From the NCBI GenBank assembly GCA_903920455.1, contig CAIXLY010000069.1, positions 1 through 34,913 on the forward strand: a DNA stretch of 34,913 nt. Direction: 5' to 3'. The translations under genes were made by a program, and so were the position numbers. Origin of the DNA: an uncultured bacterium. Lineage in GTDB: Bacteria > Bacteroidota > Bacteroidia > Chitinophagales > Chitinophagaceae. The notes beneath the pieces are model-generated. The model was not told the DNA's origin. It saw only the letters and a program-made list of their open reading frames with translations, and did not search any database. Positions 1-7,748 of this stretch are shown here, in pieces; position 1 is the stretch's first letter, and each line of letters opens with the position of its first letter.

Positions 1-1987
1 CTGGCTCAACCAAGCTAAGTTGATCCGTAATCAATTTGTATGCATGATTTCCATCGAGTAATCTTGCCCAGCAATTTACCTTCCAGCCCATTGACCATCC
101 TGTTGAAACATCTCCGCGATATCCCAATGTCTTAATAGAAGATTCAAAGAGTTCAGGATTTCTGTATGGTGATATCTGATTCCCTGGGTAGAGTCCCCAT
201 AAATGAGAAATATGCCTATGTGTATCCTTGGGGTCATCCCAATCGCCCATCCACTCCTGTAGTTGAGTGTGTTGACCAATTTGCATAGGTGCTAGATCAT
301 TAATCTTTTGTTTTATTTTTTCAACAAAATCCTGATCAACTCCTAAAATATTGGCGGCCTTAAGTGTATTTGTAAATAAAGAAAGCATGAGCTGATTGTC
401 CATCGTAGTTCCGGCAGATGTGCTGTACAATCCATGATGCGCATTCTCTGGTGATGCAGAAGGAGAGACCACCCACCATCCTGTTGCAGGGTCTTTATAT
501 AAGACATCAAGGAAAAACTCACATGAACCTTTCATGGCAGGGTATACTGAAGCAAGATACTTTTTGTCGCCACTGTAGAGATATTTTTCCCAAAGGTGAT
601 GTGAAAGCCATGCTCCGCCAGTTGGCCAAACTCCCCAAGGGCCATCAATTGCGCCTGTCATCCTCCAAAGGTCTGTGTTGTGGTGCAAAACCCATCCTTT
701 TGCCCCATATAACGTTTTTGCTGTTTCTTGTCCACTGACTGAAAGTTCTCTGGTCATTTGAATTAATGGCTCATGCATTTCTGAAAGGTTTGTAACCTCT
801 GCTGGCCAGTAATTCATTTCCAGATTAATATTGTCGGTGTACTTGCTTCCCCAAGGTGGATTGGTATGTGGATTCCACATGCCTTGAAGGTTTGCTGTTT
901 GTCCACCTGGCTGAGAGCAGGAGATAAGCAGATAGCGACCAAATTGAAAATATAAACTTACCAGCTGAGGGTCATTGGTGGTGGCAAAATCCTTTATTCG
1001 TTTGTCTATTGGAAGTTTTATACTCTCTGAAGTTCCCAAGTCGAGTGAAACCCTATTAAAATATTTTTGATAAAATTTCTTATGGTCAGTCAATGCTAAT
1101 TCATAAGTTTTTTTATCAGCTTTTGAAAGTGCAGAACTGGCTAGTTCAACTGCATCACCGCTTAAATCTTGATAATTCTTATAATTGGTTGCCATTGTGA
1201 TGTATAAGGTAACAGCATTGGCATCTTTAACTTGAATTTTATTACCATAAGTACTTAACAAGCCACCTTGATTTTTTATTTTCACGTAAGCCTGGACGTT
1301 AACCTTACCGGGAACACCTTCGTGATCTGGACCAGTTGCACTAAGAGAGATAATATTACTACCGCTTTCTTTTATTGTTCCCTTCTGTTCAGTAGACATA
1401 CTGGCTGAAAAACTAATTTTGCCTGGTTGGTCAGCGGTAATTCTGATGATGATAGCATTGTCAACAAACGAGGAAAAGGCTTCTCGTTTATATTTAACGC
1501 CATTGGCAGTATATGTACTAATAACTACAGCATCTTGGATGTCCAATTCACGATGTAGATTGATATATTTCTCATGCCCTTCAAATTTCAGGAAGAGATC
1601 ACCTACCGGCTGGTAGGGCATGCCATGAACTTTTTGAGCAACAAAATTATCACGGGCCATATCTTGAGCTTCTTGATATTTCCCTTCGTAGATCAATCGT
1701 TGAACCTTATCAAGTGTATCCCGACCTGCCCTAGGGTTTGCGTTGTTGTATGGGCTACCCGCCCAGAATTCGTGATGATTCAGTTGTAGATGCTCCTCAT
1801 TGGGATTGCCAAAAATCATTGCTCCAATATGTCCATTTCCAATTGGGAAACCTTCCTCCCAAATTGTTGAAGGCCTATCGAACCAAATTTTCATTGGATT
1901 TGAAGGTGACTGCTGTCCGTAACTCAACAATATTGTTGATATAGCTAAAAAGAGGGTAGGTAATAAACGACTAAATTGTTTCATCAT
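1..1987 (-). CDS. GH95 alpha-L-fucosidase, secreted (partial, C-terminus beyond window)
   Basis: The minus-strand frame is open from an ATG at 1987 (a second ATG follows at 1984) to the window edge, giving 662 visible residues; GH95 enzymes are usually near 780-800, so about 120 are missing. Residues 1-25 form a signal peptide ending LLSYGQQ. An N-terminal beta-sandwich follows (GFPIGNGHIGAM, NHHEFWAGSPYNN), then the (alpha/alpha)6 barrel. In the barrel, NINLEMNYW carries N386 and N388, which match the catalytic asparagines of GH95, and E514 in PSASPEN matches the general acid. D588 in DTHRH is a candidate for the other catalytic acid. The family hydrolyses terminal alpha-1,2-fucose by inversion. 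Expected location is periplasm or cell surface, for fucosylated glycans. No SusC/SusD partner is visible, but the downstream side lies outside the window. I checked the frame at four places and saw no frameshift. Confidence 0.93.
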   Translation of the reverse strand, partial: MMKQFSRLLPTLFLAISTILLSYGQQSPSNPMKIWFDRPSTIWEEGFPIGNGHIGAMIFGNPNEEHLQLNHHEFWAGSPYNNANPRAGRDTLDKVQRLIYEGKYQEAQDMARDNFVAQKVHGMPYQPVGDLFLKFEGHEKYINLHRELDIQDAVVISTYTANGVKYKREAFSSFVDNAIIIRITADQPGKISFSASMSTEQKGTIKESGSNIISLSATGPDHEGVPGKVNVQAYVKIKNQGGLLSTYGNKIQVKDANAVTLYITMATNYKNYQDLSGDAVELASSALSKADKKTYELALTDHKKFYQKYFNRVSLDLGTSESIKLPIDKRIKDFATTNDPQLVSLYFQFGRYLLISCSQPGGQTANLQGMWNPHTNPPWGSKYTDNINLEMNYWPAEVTNLSEMHEPLIQMTRELSVSGQETAKTLYGAKGWVLHHNTDLWRMTGAIDGPWGVWPTGGAWLSHHLWEKYLYSGDKKYLASVYPAMKGSCEFFLDVLYKDPATGWWVVSPSASPENAHHGLYSTSAGTTMDNQLMLSLFTNTLKAANILGVDQDFVEKIKQKINDLAPMQIGQHTQLQEWMGDWDDPKDTHRHISHLWGLYPGNQISPYRNPELFESSIKTLGYRGDVSTGWSMGWKVNCWARLLDGNHAYKLITDQLSLVEP

Positions 1988-2105
1988 ATATCTTTTTTAT
2001 TCAAATATTGATTTAAAGATAATGGAAACATACAAAAGGAATGATGCTGTCAGTTATTTTATTAAACAAGCACAAGTCAGTAAAGAACATAATTTTCTTT
2101 TAAAA

Positions 2106-4040
2106 CTAAATATTGTTATTCATCAACTTTTCAAAAAGCTCCTCGTATTGTTTTTCTGCAATTGATAACTCAGCAATAACTGATTTATACATCTTTCCCG
2201 TCTCACTAAATTTATTGCTATCGGTGTATATAGCGGAGTCAGACAGATCGTTTTCGATTTTAGAACGAAGCTGCTTTAGTTCTGTTACTTTTTTTTCGAT
2301 GTCATCAATTTGTTTTTGAAGCCTTCTTTGTTCTTTCTGTTTTTCCTTGTCAATTGGCTGAGCAGGTAATTCTTTAACTACCTTTTCAGCTGGTTTTATT
2401 TTCTCAGCTGGATTAGCTTGCTTTTGTTGTAATGCCTGTTTTTCCATTCTTTCTTTCCAGGCAACCCATTCCTCGTACCCACCTTTAAATTCAACGATCT
2501 TTCCATTTACTATCTCCCAGATTTTATTGGCTGTTTTGGAAATAAAATACCTGTCATGGCTAACCAAAATCATACTGCCTTCATACTTATCCAGTGCATC
2601 AGCCAAAAGATCTACTGAGTGCATGTCTAAGTGGTTCGTTGGTTCATCCAGCATTAGAAAATTAGATTTGCTAATAATCGTTTTTGCCAATGCAACCCGG
2701 GCTTTTTCGCCCCCACTTAAGACCCTTATCTTTTTGTCAACATCATCACCGCTGAACAAAAAACATCCTAAGATAGTCCTTAGCTCCAAATCTGTTTTTT
2801 TACTTCCAGCTGTCTGCATTTCCTCAACCAGCGTGTTGTCCAGTTTCAAATGTTCGAGCTGATGCTGAGCATAAAAGCTTTCTTGTACGTTATGTCCCCA
2901 AATGCGCTCTCCATCAAAAGTTTCACGTTCTGCTATAATTCTCAATAAAGTTGATTTGCCTTTTCCATTTGCACCAATTAGTGCAATTTTATCTCCACGA
3001 TCAATCTCCGCACTGGCCCCATCAAGAATTTCAATACTTCCAAAGTTCTTATTAACATCTTTTAGTGTACAAATAACTTTTCCTGGAACTTTTTCAATGC
3101 TGAAGTTAATCCTCATGTTAGGTCGCTCAATTGATGCCTCTTCAACACGATCAATTTTATCCAATCTTTTTTGTACACTTTGAGCTTGTGCAGCTTTTGA
3201 TGCCTTTGCCTTGAATCTTTCAATAAATTTTTCTTGTTGACGAATGAAATCTTGTTGATTTTCAAATGCCCGCTGTTGCATCTCTACCCTGATCTCTTTT
3301 TCTTGAAGATAATAGCTGTAGTTTCCTGCGTAAATGTGAAGTTTCCTTTGGTATACTTCAACGATTTTATTTACCATTCTATCGAGGAAGTATTTATCAT
3401 GACTTACAATAATCACAGCACCTTGGTAATGAAGTAGATATTTTTCAAGCCATTCAATAGATGGAAGATCCAAGTGATTGGTTGGTTCATCCAGCATAAG
3501 CAAATCAGGCTGCATGAGTATCATCTTGGCTAGTAGTACTCGCATCCTCCATCCACCACTAAATTCTTTGTAGGGCCTTGAAACATCTTTTTGCTTAAAT
3601 CCTAGTCCATGGAGCACATCTTCTACCTTATGATCAACATTATAACCATCCAGTTCGTCCATTTCGCTCAATAGATCAGTGTAGCGAATCAATTTTGCTT
3701 CGTTTTCCTCCAATTCCAACTCTTTTCCCAACTCATCAATTTCCTTCTGAACCTGCATAACACGTTCAAATGCGCCCATGGCAACCTGTAGAATTGATTC
3801 ATTTGTATCAAAACTTAGCAGATCTTGATGCAGATACCCAATGGTAGTTGTCTTGCTTTTCTCAATTGTGCCTTTGCTCGGCTGATATTCTCCTGCAAAA
3901 AGCTTAAGCAAAGTAGATTTACCGGTTCCATTATAGCCAATCAACCCAATCCTTTCACCTGGATGGATATGCCAAGTGGCATCTTCAACAATTGGACGTG
4001 CACCAAATTCAAACGTAAGATTCTGTAATCCTGCTAACAT
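2106..4040 (-). CDS. ABC-F family ATPase (Uup/YdiF-like)
   Basis: Soluble tandem-ABC protein of 644 residues with no membrane segment, as expected for the ABC-F class that acts on the ribosome. Both nucleotide-binding domains look complete: Walker A GYNGTGKST and GANGKGKST, signatures FSGGW and LSGGE, and two copies of LMLDEPTNHLD. The inter-domain linker is charged and rich in Q, K and E. The C-terminus (last ~90 residues) is a Lys/Glu-rich coiled coil like that of Uup. The frame can be extended to an ATG at 4097, but the conserved N-terminus MLAGLQNLTFEFG begins at 4040, and a TAACTTTG promoter box at 4059-4066 lies between the two, so 4040 is chosen. Exact subfamily is not resolved; a housekeeping role is more likely than antibiotic resistance because there is no resistance context. 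Confidence 0.93.
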   Translation of the reverse strand: MLAGLQNLTFEFGARPIVEDATWHIHPGERIGLIGYNGTGKSTLLKLFAGEYQPSKGTIEKSKTTTIGYLHQDLLSFDTNESILQVAMGAFERVMQVQKEIDELGKELELEENEAKLIRYTDLLSEMDELDGYNVDHKVEDVLHGLGFKQKDVSRPYKEFSGGWRMRVLLAKMILMQPDLLMLDEPTNHLDLPSIEWLEKYLLHYQGAVIIVSHDKYFLDRMVNKIVEVYQRKLHIYAGNYSYYLQEKEIRVEMQQRAFENQQDFIRQQEKFIERFKAKASKAAQAQSVQKRLDKIDRVEEASIERPNMRINFSIEKVPGKVICTLKDVNKNFGSIEILDGASAEIDRGDKIALIGANGKGKSTLLRIIAERETFDGERIWGHNVQESFYAQHQLEHLKLDNTLVEEMQTAGSKKTDLELRTILGCFLFSGDDVDKKIRVLSGGEKARVALAKTIISKSNFLMLDEPTNHLDMHSVDLLADALDKYEGSMILVSHDRYFISKTANKIWEIVNGKIVEFKGGYEEWVAWKERMEKQALQQKQANPAEKIKPAEKVVKELPAQPIDKEKQKEQRRLQKQIDDIEKKVTELKQLRSKIENDLSDSAIYTDSNKFSETGKMYKSVIAELSIAEKQYEELFEKLMNNNI

Positions 4041-4050
4041 ATGTTTATTA

Positions 4051-4082
4051 TTGCGCCGCAAAGTTACTATAATATACCTTTG
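4051..4082 (+). promoter_or_regulatory. Promoter of the TonB-dependent receptor gene (TTG-N21-TACCTTTG)
   Basis: TTG at 4051-4053 and TACCTTTG at 4075-4082 fit the Bacteroidota -33/-7 pattern with a 21-nt gap. Predicted start is near 4087, giving a leader of about 36 nt before the GTG at 4123. Confidence 0.55.
4059..4066 (-). promoter_or_regulatory. -7 box TAACTTTG of the ABC-F gene
   Basis: On the minus strand this matches the Bacteroidota -7 consensus TAnnTTTG and would start transcription about 14 nt before the ATG at 4040. No good -33 TTG is seen at the expected distance. It overlaps the -33/-7 region of the divergent receptor promoter. Confidence 0.5.
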
Positions 4083-4122
4083 TACCTGAACTTTCATTCT
4101 TGCAAAGTGTTAAACTGATACC

Positions 4123-6477
4123 GTGAGATTTACCCCCATTTTTTTATTTTTCTTGTCCCTTTCTTTTATTGCCTCATCGCAACCCCGGTTTACCATCAGT
4201 GGTTACATCCGAGATTCACTCAGTAGAGAAACTCTTATTGGAGCTAGTTTGCAAGCAAAAGAAGCCACAAGAGGGGTGAGTAGTAACCAGTATGGTTTCT
4301 TTTCGATCACGCTTCCGGAGGGAGAATATACCCTTACGATCTCCTCAGTCGGTTATTTTCCGATGGAAAAAAAGATATTCTTAAGCCAGGATCTTGATCA
4401 AGACTTTTCGCTCCTTTCAAAATCTAGCCTTTCCCAGGAAATAATTATCTCAGCTAGAAAACGTGATGCCAATGTTGCTAATGCTCAAATGGGTCAAATT
4501 GATCTTAGCATCAACAGAATGAGGTCTGTTCCAGTCATTTTCGGAGAGCTTGATCCATTAAAGACCTTACAATTATTCCCTGGAGTATCAAATGCCGGCG
4601 AGGGCAACAGCGGTTTATATGTCCGTGGCGGCGGGCCAGATCAAAACTTGATTTTGTTGGACGATGCTGTAGTCTATAATTCGGGCCATCTTTTTGGTTT
4701 TTTTTCAATTTTTAACGGAGATGCCATAAAAAACACCACGTTAATCAAAGGGGGTATGCCTGCTCAATACGGTGGCAGACTTTCATCCGTGCTTGATATA
4801 TCAATGAAAGATGGAAATATGGGGAAGTTTCAGGGGGAGGGAGGGATTGGTTCAATCTCTTCACGGCTCTCCGTTCAAGGGCCTATTAAGAATGACAAGG
4901 CCTCTTTTATTGTATCAGGACGTCGAACCTATATTGACGCAGTTGTAAAACCATTAATCAAGAAAGGAAGCCAGTTTTATGGATCTGGTTATTATTTCTA
5001 TGACCTAAATACAAAATTCAATTATCGATTTTCGAACAAGGATAGGATTTATGTTAGTGGTTATTTTGGTAGGGATGTGTTTGATTTCAACAATAATCAG
5101 CGCCAATTTAATGTAAGTATTCCTTGGGGCAATTCAACTGGAACGGTAAGGTGGAATCACGTTTTTAATAAAAAACTATTCATGAACACTACCATAGTGT
5201 ACAATGATTATGATTTTGCATTAGGCGCACTTCAGAATAATTTTAATTTTACCCTAAAGAGTGGTATTCGAGACTATAACTTCAAAACAGACCTTGACTA
5301 TTATCTTAGCCCAGAACATAAGTTGAAATATGGTTTTCAGTATACCATACACCGGTTTTCACCTTCCATAGTCTCCGGACAGCAAGATACGGTTGTGTTT
5401 AATCCTAATAATGCACAACTCAAATATGCCAGGGAGTCAAGTGCCTATATACAAGACGACTGGGAGGCCACGCAGAAATTAAAAATCAGCTATGGTCTTC
5501 GTTGGAGCGGTTTCCAGCAAGTCGGTCCCTTAACAAGGTTTAATACCGATAGCGACGGAAATAAACTAGATAGTATTGTGTTTAATAAGGGTCAGCACGT
5601 CAAATTTTATGGTGGACTAGAACCAAGAACTACAATTAGGTATTCGCTCAATCAAGAAACTTCCTTAAAGGCTTCTGTATCAAGAAACCGACAGTATATA
5701 CACTTGGTTAGCAATTCCGGAACAACTTTGCCAACCGATGTTTGGGTACCTAGTACGCTGTTGGTCAAACCGCAATTGTCTTGGCAATATGCAACAGGTA
5801 TTTTCAAAAATTTCAAAGAAAACATGTGGGAGACTTCCATTGAAGTGTATTATAAATCCATGCAAAACCAAATAGAATATAAAGAGGGTTATACCCCATC
5901 AATAAAGGATCCTGAGGAAGAATTTGTATTTGGAAAGGGATGGAGCTATGGTGCAGAGTTTTTCATAAATAAAACAAAAGGAAAATTTACTGGTTGGATT
6001 GGGTATACCTTGGCTTGGTCTTGGAGAAAATTTCCTGATTTAAACAACGGCAATAAATATCCTGCGAAATATGACAGGAGACATGACCTTTCAGTTGTTG
6101 GTATTTATGAACTCAATCCAACATGGAAATTTTCTGCTGTGTTTGTTTACGCAACAGGTAACGCAACTTCACTTCCAGAAAAATTCTACTTAATTGAAGG
6201 GGTGTTAACTCAACAGTTTAGCAAGATTAATCAATATCGACTTGCTGCTTATCACCGACTGGATTTATCAGCAACATACACTCCAATCCCCAAAAAAGAA
6301 AGAAAAATAAAAGGGAGCTGGATATTTAGTCTTTACAATGCGTACAGCAGAAAAAATCCTTATTTCTATTACTACGACCAAACAGGAAGTGCCTTTCTTG
6401 GAACTCTTCAGGTTCAAGCTAAACAGGTTTCACTCTTCCCTGTTATCCCATCCGTAACGTATAACTTTAAGTTTTAG
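4123..6477 (+). CDS. TonB-dependent outer-membrane receptor with CarboxypepD_reg-like N-domain
   Basis: The product has 784 residues. A signal peptide (1-19, ending FIASSQ) is followed by a carboxypeptidase-regulatory-like beta-sandwich (about 22-105; GYIRDSLSRETLIGA). The plug domain (about 130-230) contains GLYVRGGGPDQNLILLDD and GGMPAQYGGRLSS, and the remainder is a beta-barrel ending in an aromatic-rich strand (VTYNFKF). The start is GTG: an in-frame TAA lies at 4111-4113 and no ATG precedes the signal peptide. It is shorter than SusC proteins (about 1000 residues), lacks their features and has no SusD neighbour, so the ligand is more likely a metal chelate or small compound; this part is inference. 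The 3' end overlaps the convergent gene by four bases. Confidence 0.9.
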   Translation: MRFTPIFLFFLSLSFIASSQPRFTISGYIRDSLSRETLIGASLQAKEATRGVSSNQYGFFSITLPEGEYTLTISSVGYFPMEKKIFLSQDLDQDFSLLSKSSLSQEIIISARKRDANVANAQMGQIDLSINRMRSVPVIFGELDPLKTLQLFPGVSNAGEGNSGLYVRGGGPDQNLILLDDAVVYNSGHLFGFFSIFNGDAIKNTTLIKGGMPAQYGGRLSSVLDISMKDGNMGKFQGEGGIGSISSRLSVQGPIKNDKASFIVSGRRTYIDAVVKPLIKKGSQFYGSGYYFYDLNTKFNYRFSNKDRIYVSGYFGRDVFDFNNNQRQFNVSIPWGNSTGTVRWNHVFNKKLFMNTTIVYNDYDFALGALQNNFNFTLKSGIRDYNFKTDLDYYLSPEHKLKYGFQYTIHRFSPSIVSGQQDTVVFNPNNAQLKYARESSAYIQDDWEATQKLKISYGLRWSGFQQVGPLTRFNTDSDGNKLDSIVFNKGQHVKFYGGLEPRTTIRYSLNQETSLKASVSRNRQYIHLVSNSGTTLPTDVWVPSTLLVKPQLSWQYATGIFKNFKENMWETSIEVYYKSMQNQIEYKEGYTPSIKDPEEEFVFGKGWSYGAEFFINKTKGKFTGWIGYTLAWSWRKFPDLNNGNKYPAKYDRRHDLSVVGIYELNPTWKFSAVFVYATGNATSLPEKFYLIEGVLTQQFSKINQYRLAAYHRLDLSATYTPIPKKERKIKGSWIFSLYNAYSRKNPYFYYYDQTGSAFLGTLQVQAKQVSLFPVIPSVTYNFKF

Positions 6478-7631
6478 CGTTTCAATTTAAATCTTACTAC
6501 GCCACTGGACAGTTCTGTTGAAGTGATGTTGATTTCGTGTCTATTTGTTGCTGTAGTCACGATCATTAGGGCAGTGTTGGGAGGTATCTTCCCCATACTC
6601 TCAGCATACATTATTAAATCATACTTATCCTCAGTATCCTTTACATTGATAGTTATTGTTATTGGCTGGGCAGTTAACATTTTAGATGGGAGAAGGAGTT
6701 TTTCATTTAAATAGAGGGATACAACATCCCCATCTACTTGTCCATTATCATAAATCTCAATTTTTATTGTTGTTCCTGTAAAATCTACTGTCTGAATGAC
6801 CTCTAAATCTCGTTTTGATAATTTTGATAACTCTTGTTCGGATAAGGGCCTGGCTTTCTCTCCATCAATTTGCAGAATGGGGGTGGTAGATTTTTTTTGA
6901 TCTTGATGATTGCTGAAGATGTTTTCCTGAATCGGTTTAACAGATGACGGGACTAATTGATCTGTTTGACGCTTTTTTATCGCGGTATCCTGAGGAATTA
7001 CGCTGCTATTTTTGGGTTCGGTTACTTTTGGTGAAGTTGATGATTCTTTTTCTGTATTTTCTGGAATGTTGGACGACTTTTTTGAAACTTGATTTTTTGT
7101 TGTAGATGAATTTTGCACAGTGATTCCAGCAATTGTTTTTCTCTCCACCTCAGTGTTTCCATGTCCACAAGTACTCCCTTTTTCAGAGGGTGTCCATTTC
7201 CCAATTAGCGTTTCCTTATCATTTTTTTTAAAATAGGTAAGCTGGTGTGATTGAAGACAGTTCTGGAAGTCTGGAGGAGTATTAGATTTTAAATTTTCAA
7301 CCTCAACGACTTTTAATGATTTACTGCCTTTGTCATAGGCACCCTTTAGTTTACAAATCACAAAATATCGTTTTCCCGCCATTGCAAAATAGGTGTACGA
7401 ATATCCTGTTACTTCAGAGCCATTCACTTCAATTTCCAGAACAAAGTCTGTTTTGCTGCCAGAAGGATCATTCGCAGATGAAAATCCACCAATCCACTGC
7501 CCACTTAGGGTCTGTGTGTAGGCAAAAGGAAGTGTAATAAATAAAAAAACAAAACCCAAGACTACGCTCAAAAGTGGGGTGAAGGTGCTGGGTTTGGAAT
7601 AAAAGGGTCTAAAGGGTAGAATTGTATTCAA
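6474..7631 (-). CDS. Secreted protein of unknown function with C-terminal VDGD beta-sandwich domain
   Basis: The product has 385 residues. The start is TTG at 7631; upstream is an in-frame TAA and there is no ATG until about residue 86, so TTG is the best choice (a TTG at LLSVVLG would shorten the signal sequence). Residues ~15-40 form a hydrophobic export signal ending FAYTQ. The first domain (about 42-165) is beta-rich (SGQWIGGFSS, NGSEVTGYSYTYF, LIGKWTPSE) and contains a few cysteines, lipocalin-like in appearance. A low-complexity Ser/Thr/Lys/Gln linker (about 170-265) leads to a C-terminal domain with IEIYDNGQVDGDVVSLYLN and PPNTALMIVTTA, a beta-sandwich type that I recall from many Bacteroidota surface proteins. 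It is probably periplasmic or surface-exposed. Its stop TAA and the receptor's TAG interlock at 6474-6477. No function is assigned. Confidence 0.75.
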   Translation of the reverse strand: MNTILPFRPFYSKPSTFTPLLSVVLGFVFLFITLPFAYTQTLSGQWIGGFSSANDPSGSKTDFVLEIEVNGSEVTGYSYTYFAMAGKRYFVICKLKGAYDKGSKSLKVVEVENLKSNTPPDFQNCLQSHQLTYFKKNDKETLIGKWTPSEKGSTCGHGNTEVERKTIAGITVQNSSTTKNQVSKKSSNIPENTEKESSTSPKVTEPKNSSVIPQDTAIKKRQTDQLVPSSVKPIQENIFSNHQDQKKSTTPILQIDGEKARPLSEQELSKLSKRDLEVIQTVDFTGTTIKIEIYDNGQVDGDVVSLYLNEKLLLPSKMLTAQPITITINVKDTEDKYDLIMYAESMGKIPPNTALMIVTTATNRHEINITSTELSSGVVRFKLKR

Positions 7632-7695
7632 AAAATAAATTTAAGAGGTTCTGCAATTTATTGTGAAATCAAGATGGCCTTACCTAATACTTCGT

Positions 7696-7703
7696 TAAAT
7701 TTG
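7696..7703 (+). promoter_or_regulatory. -7 box TAAATTTG upstream of thrS
   Basis: Matches TAnnTTTG and predicts a leader of about 41 nt before the thrS ATG at 7749. No convincing -33 TTG lies about 20 nt upstream. I see no T-box-like or other structured leader. Confidence 0.45.
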
Positions 7704-7748
7704 TAGCACTTAACATGTATCCCATTACCCAAAGAGAATAAAATTAAG

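Noticed and set aside
76-279. Minus-strand frame of 67 codons
   Set aside because: It is an alternative frame inside the GH95 gene, whose own frame is continuous here.
418-1944. Several plus-strand frames (418-738, 1419-1616, 1574-1789, 1738-1944)
   Set aside because: They lie antisense to the intact GH95 frame and show no domain pattern.
2113-4028. Plus-strand frames opposite the ABC-F gene
   Set aside because: Antisense shadows of conserved ABC motifs.
4041-4097. N-terminal extension of the ABC-F protein
   Set aside because: It lies across the gene's own promoter box and lacks family similarity.
7632-7748. Possible T-box or riboswitch in the thrS leader
   Set aside because: No conserved T-box sequence or stable hairpin is visible in the short leader.
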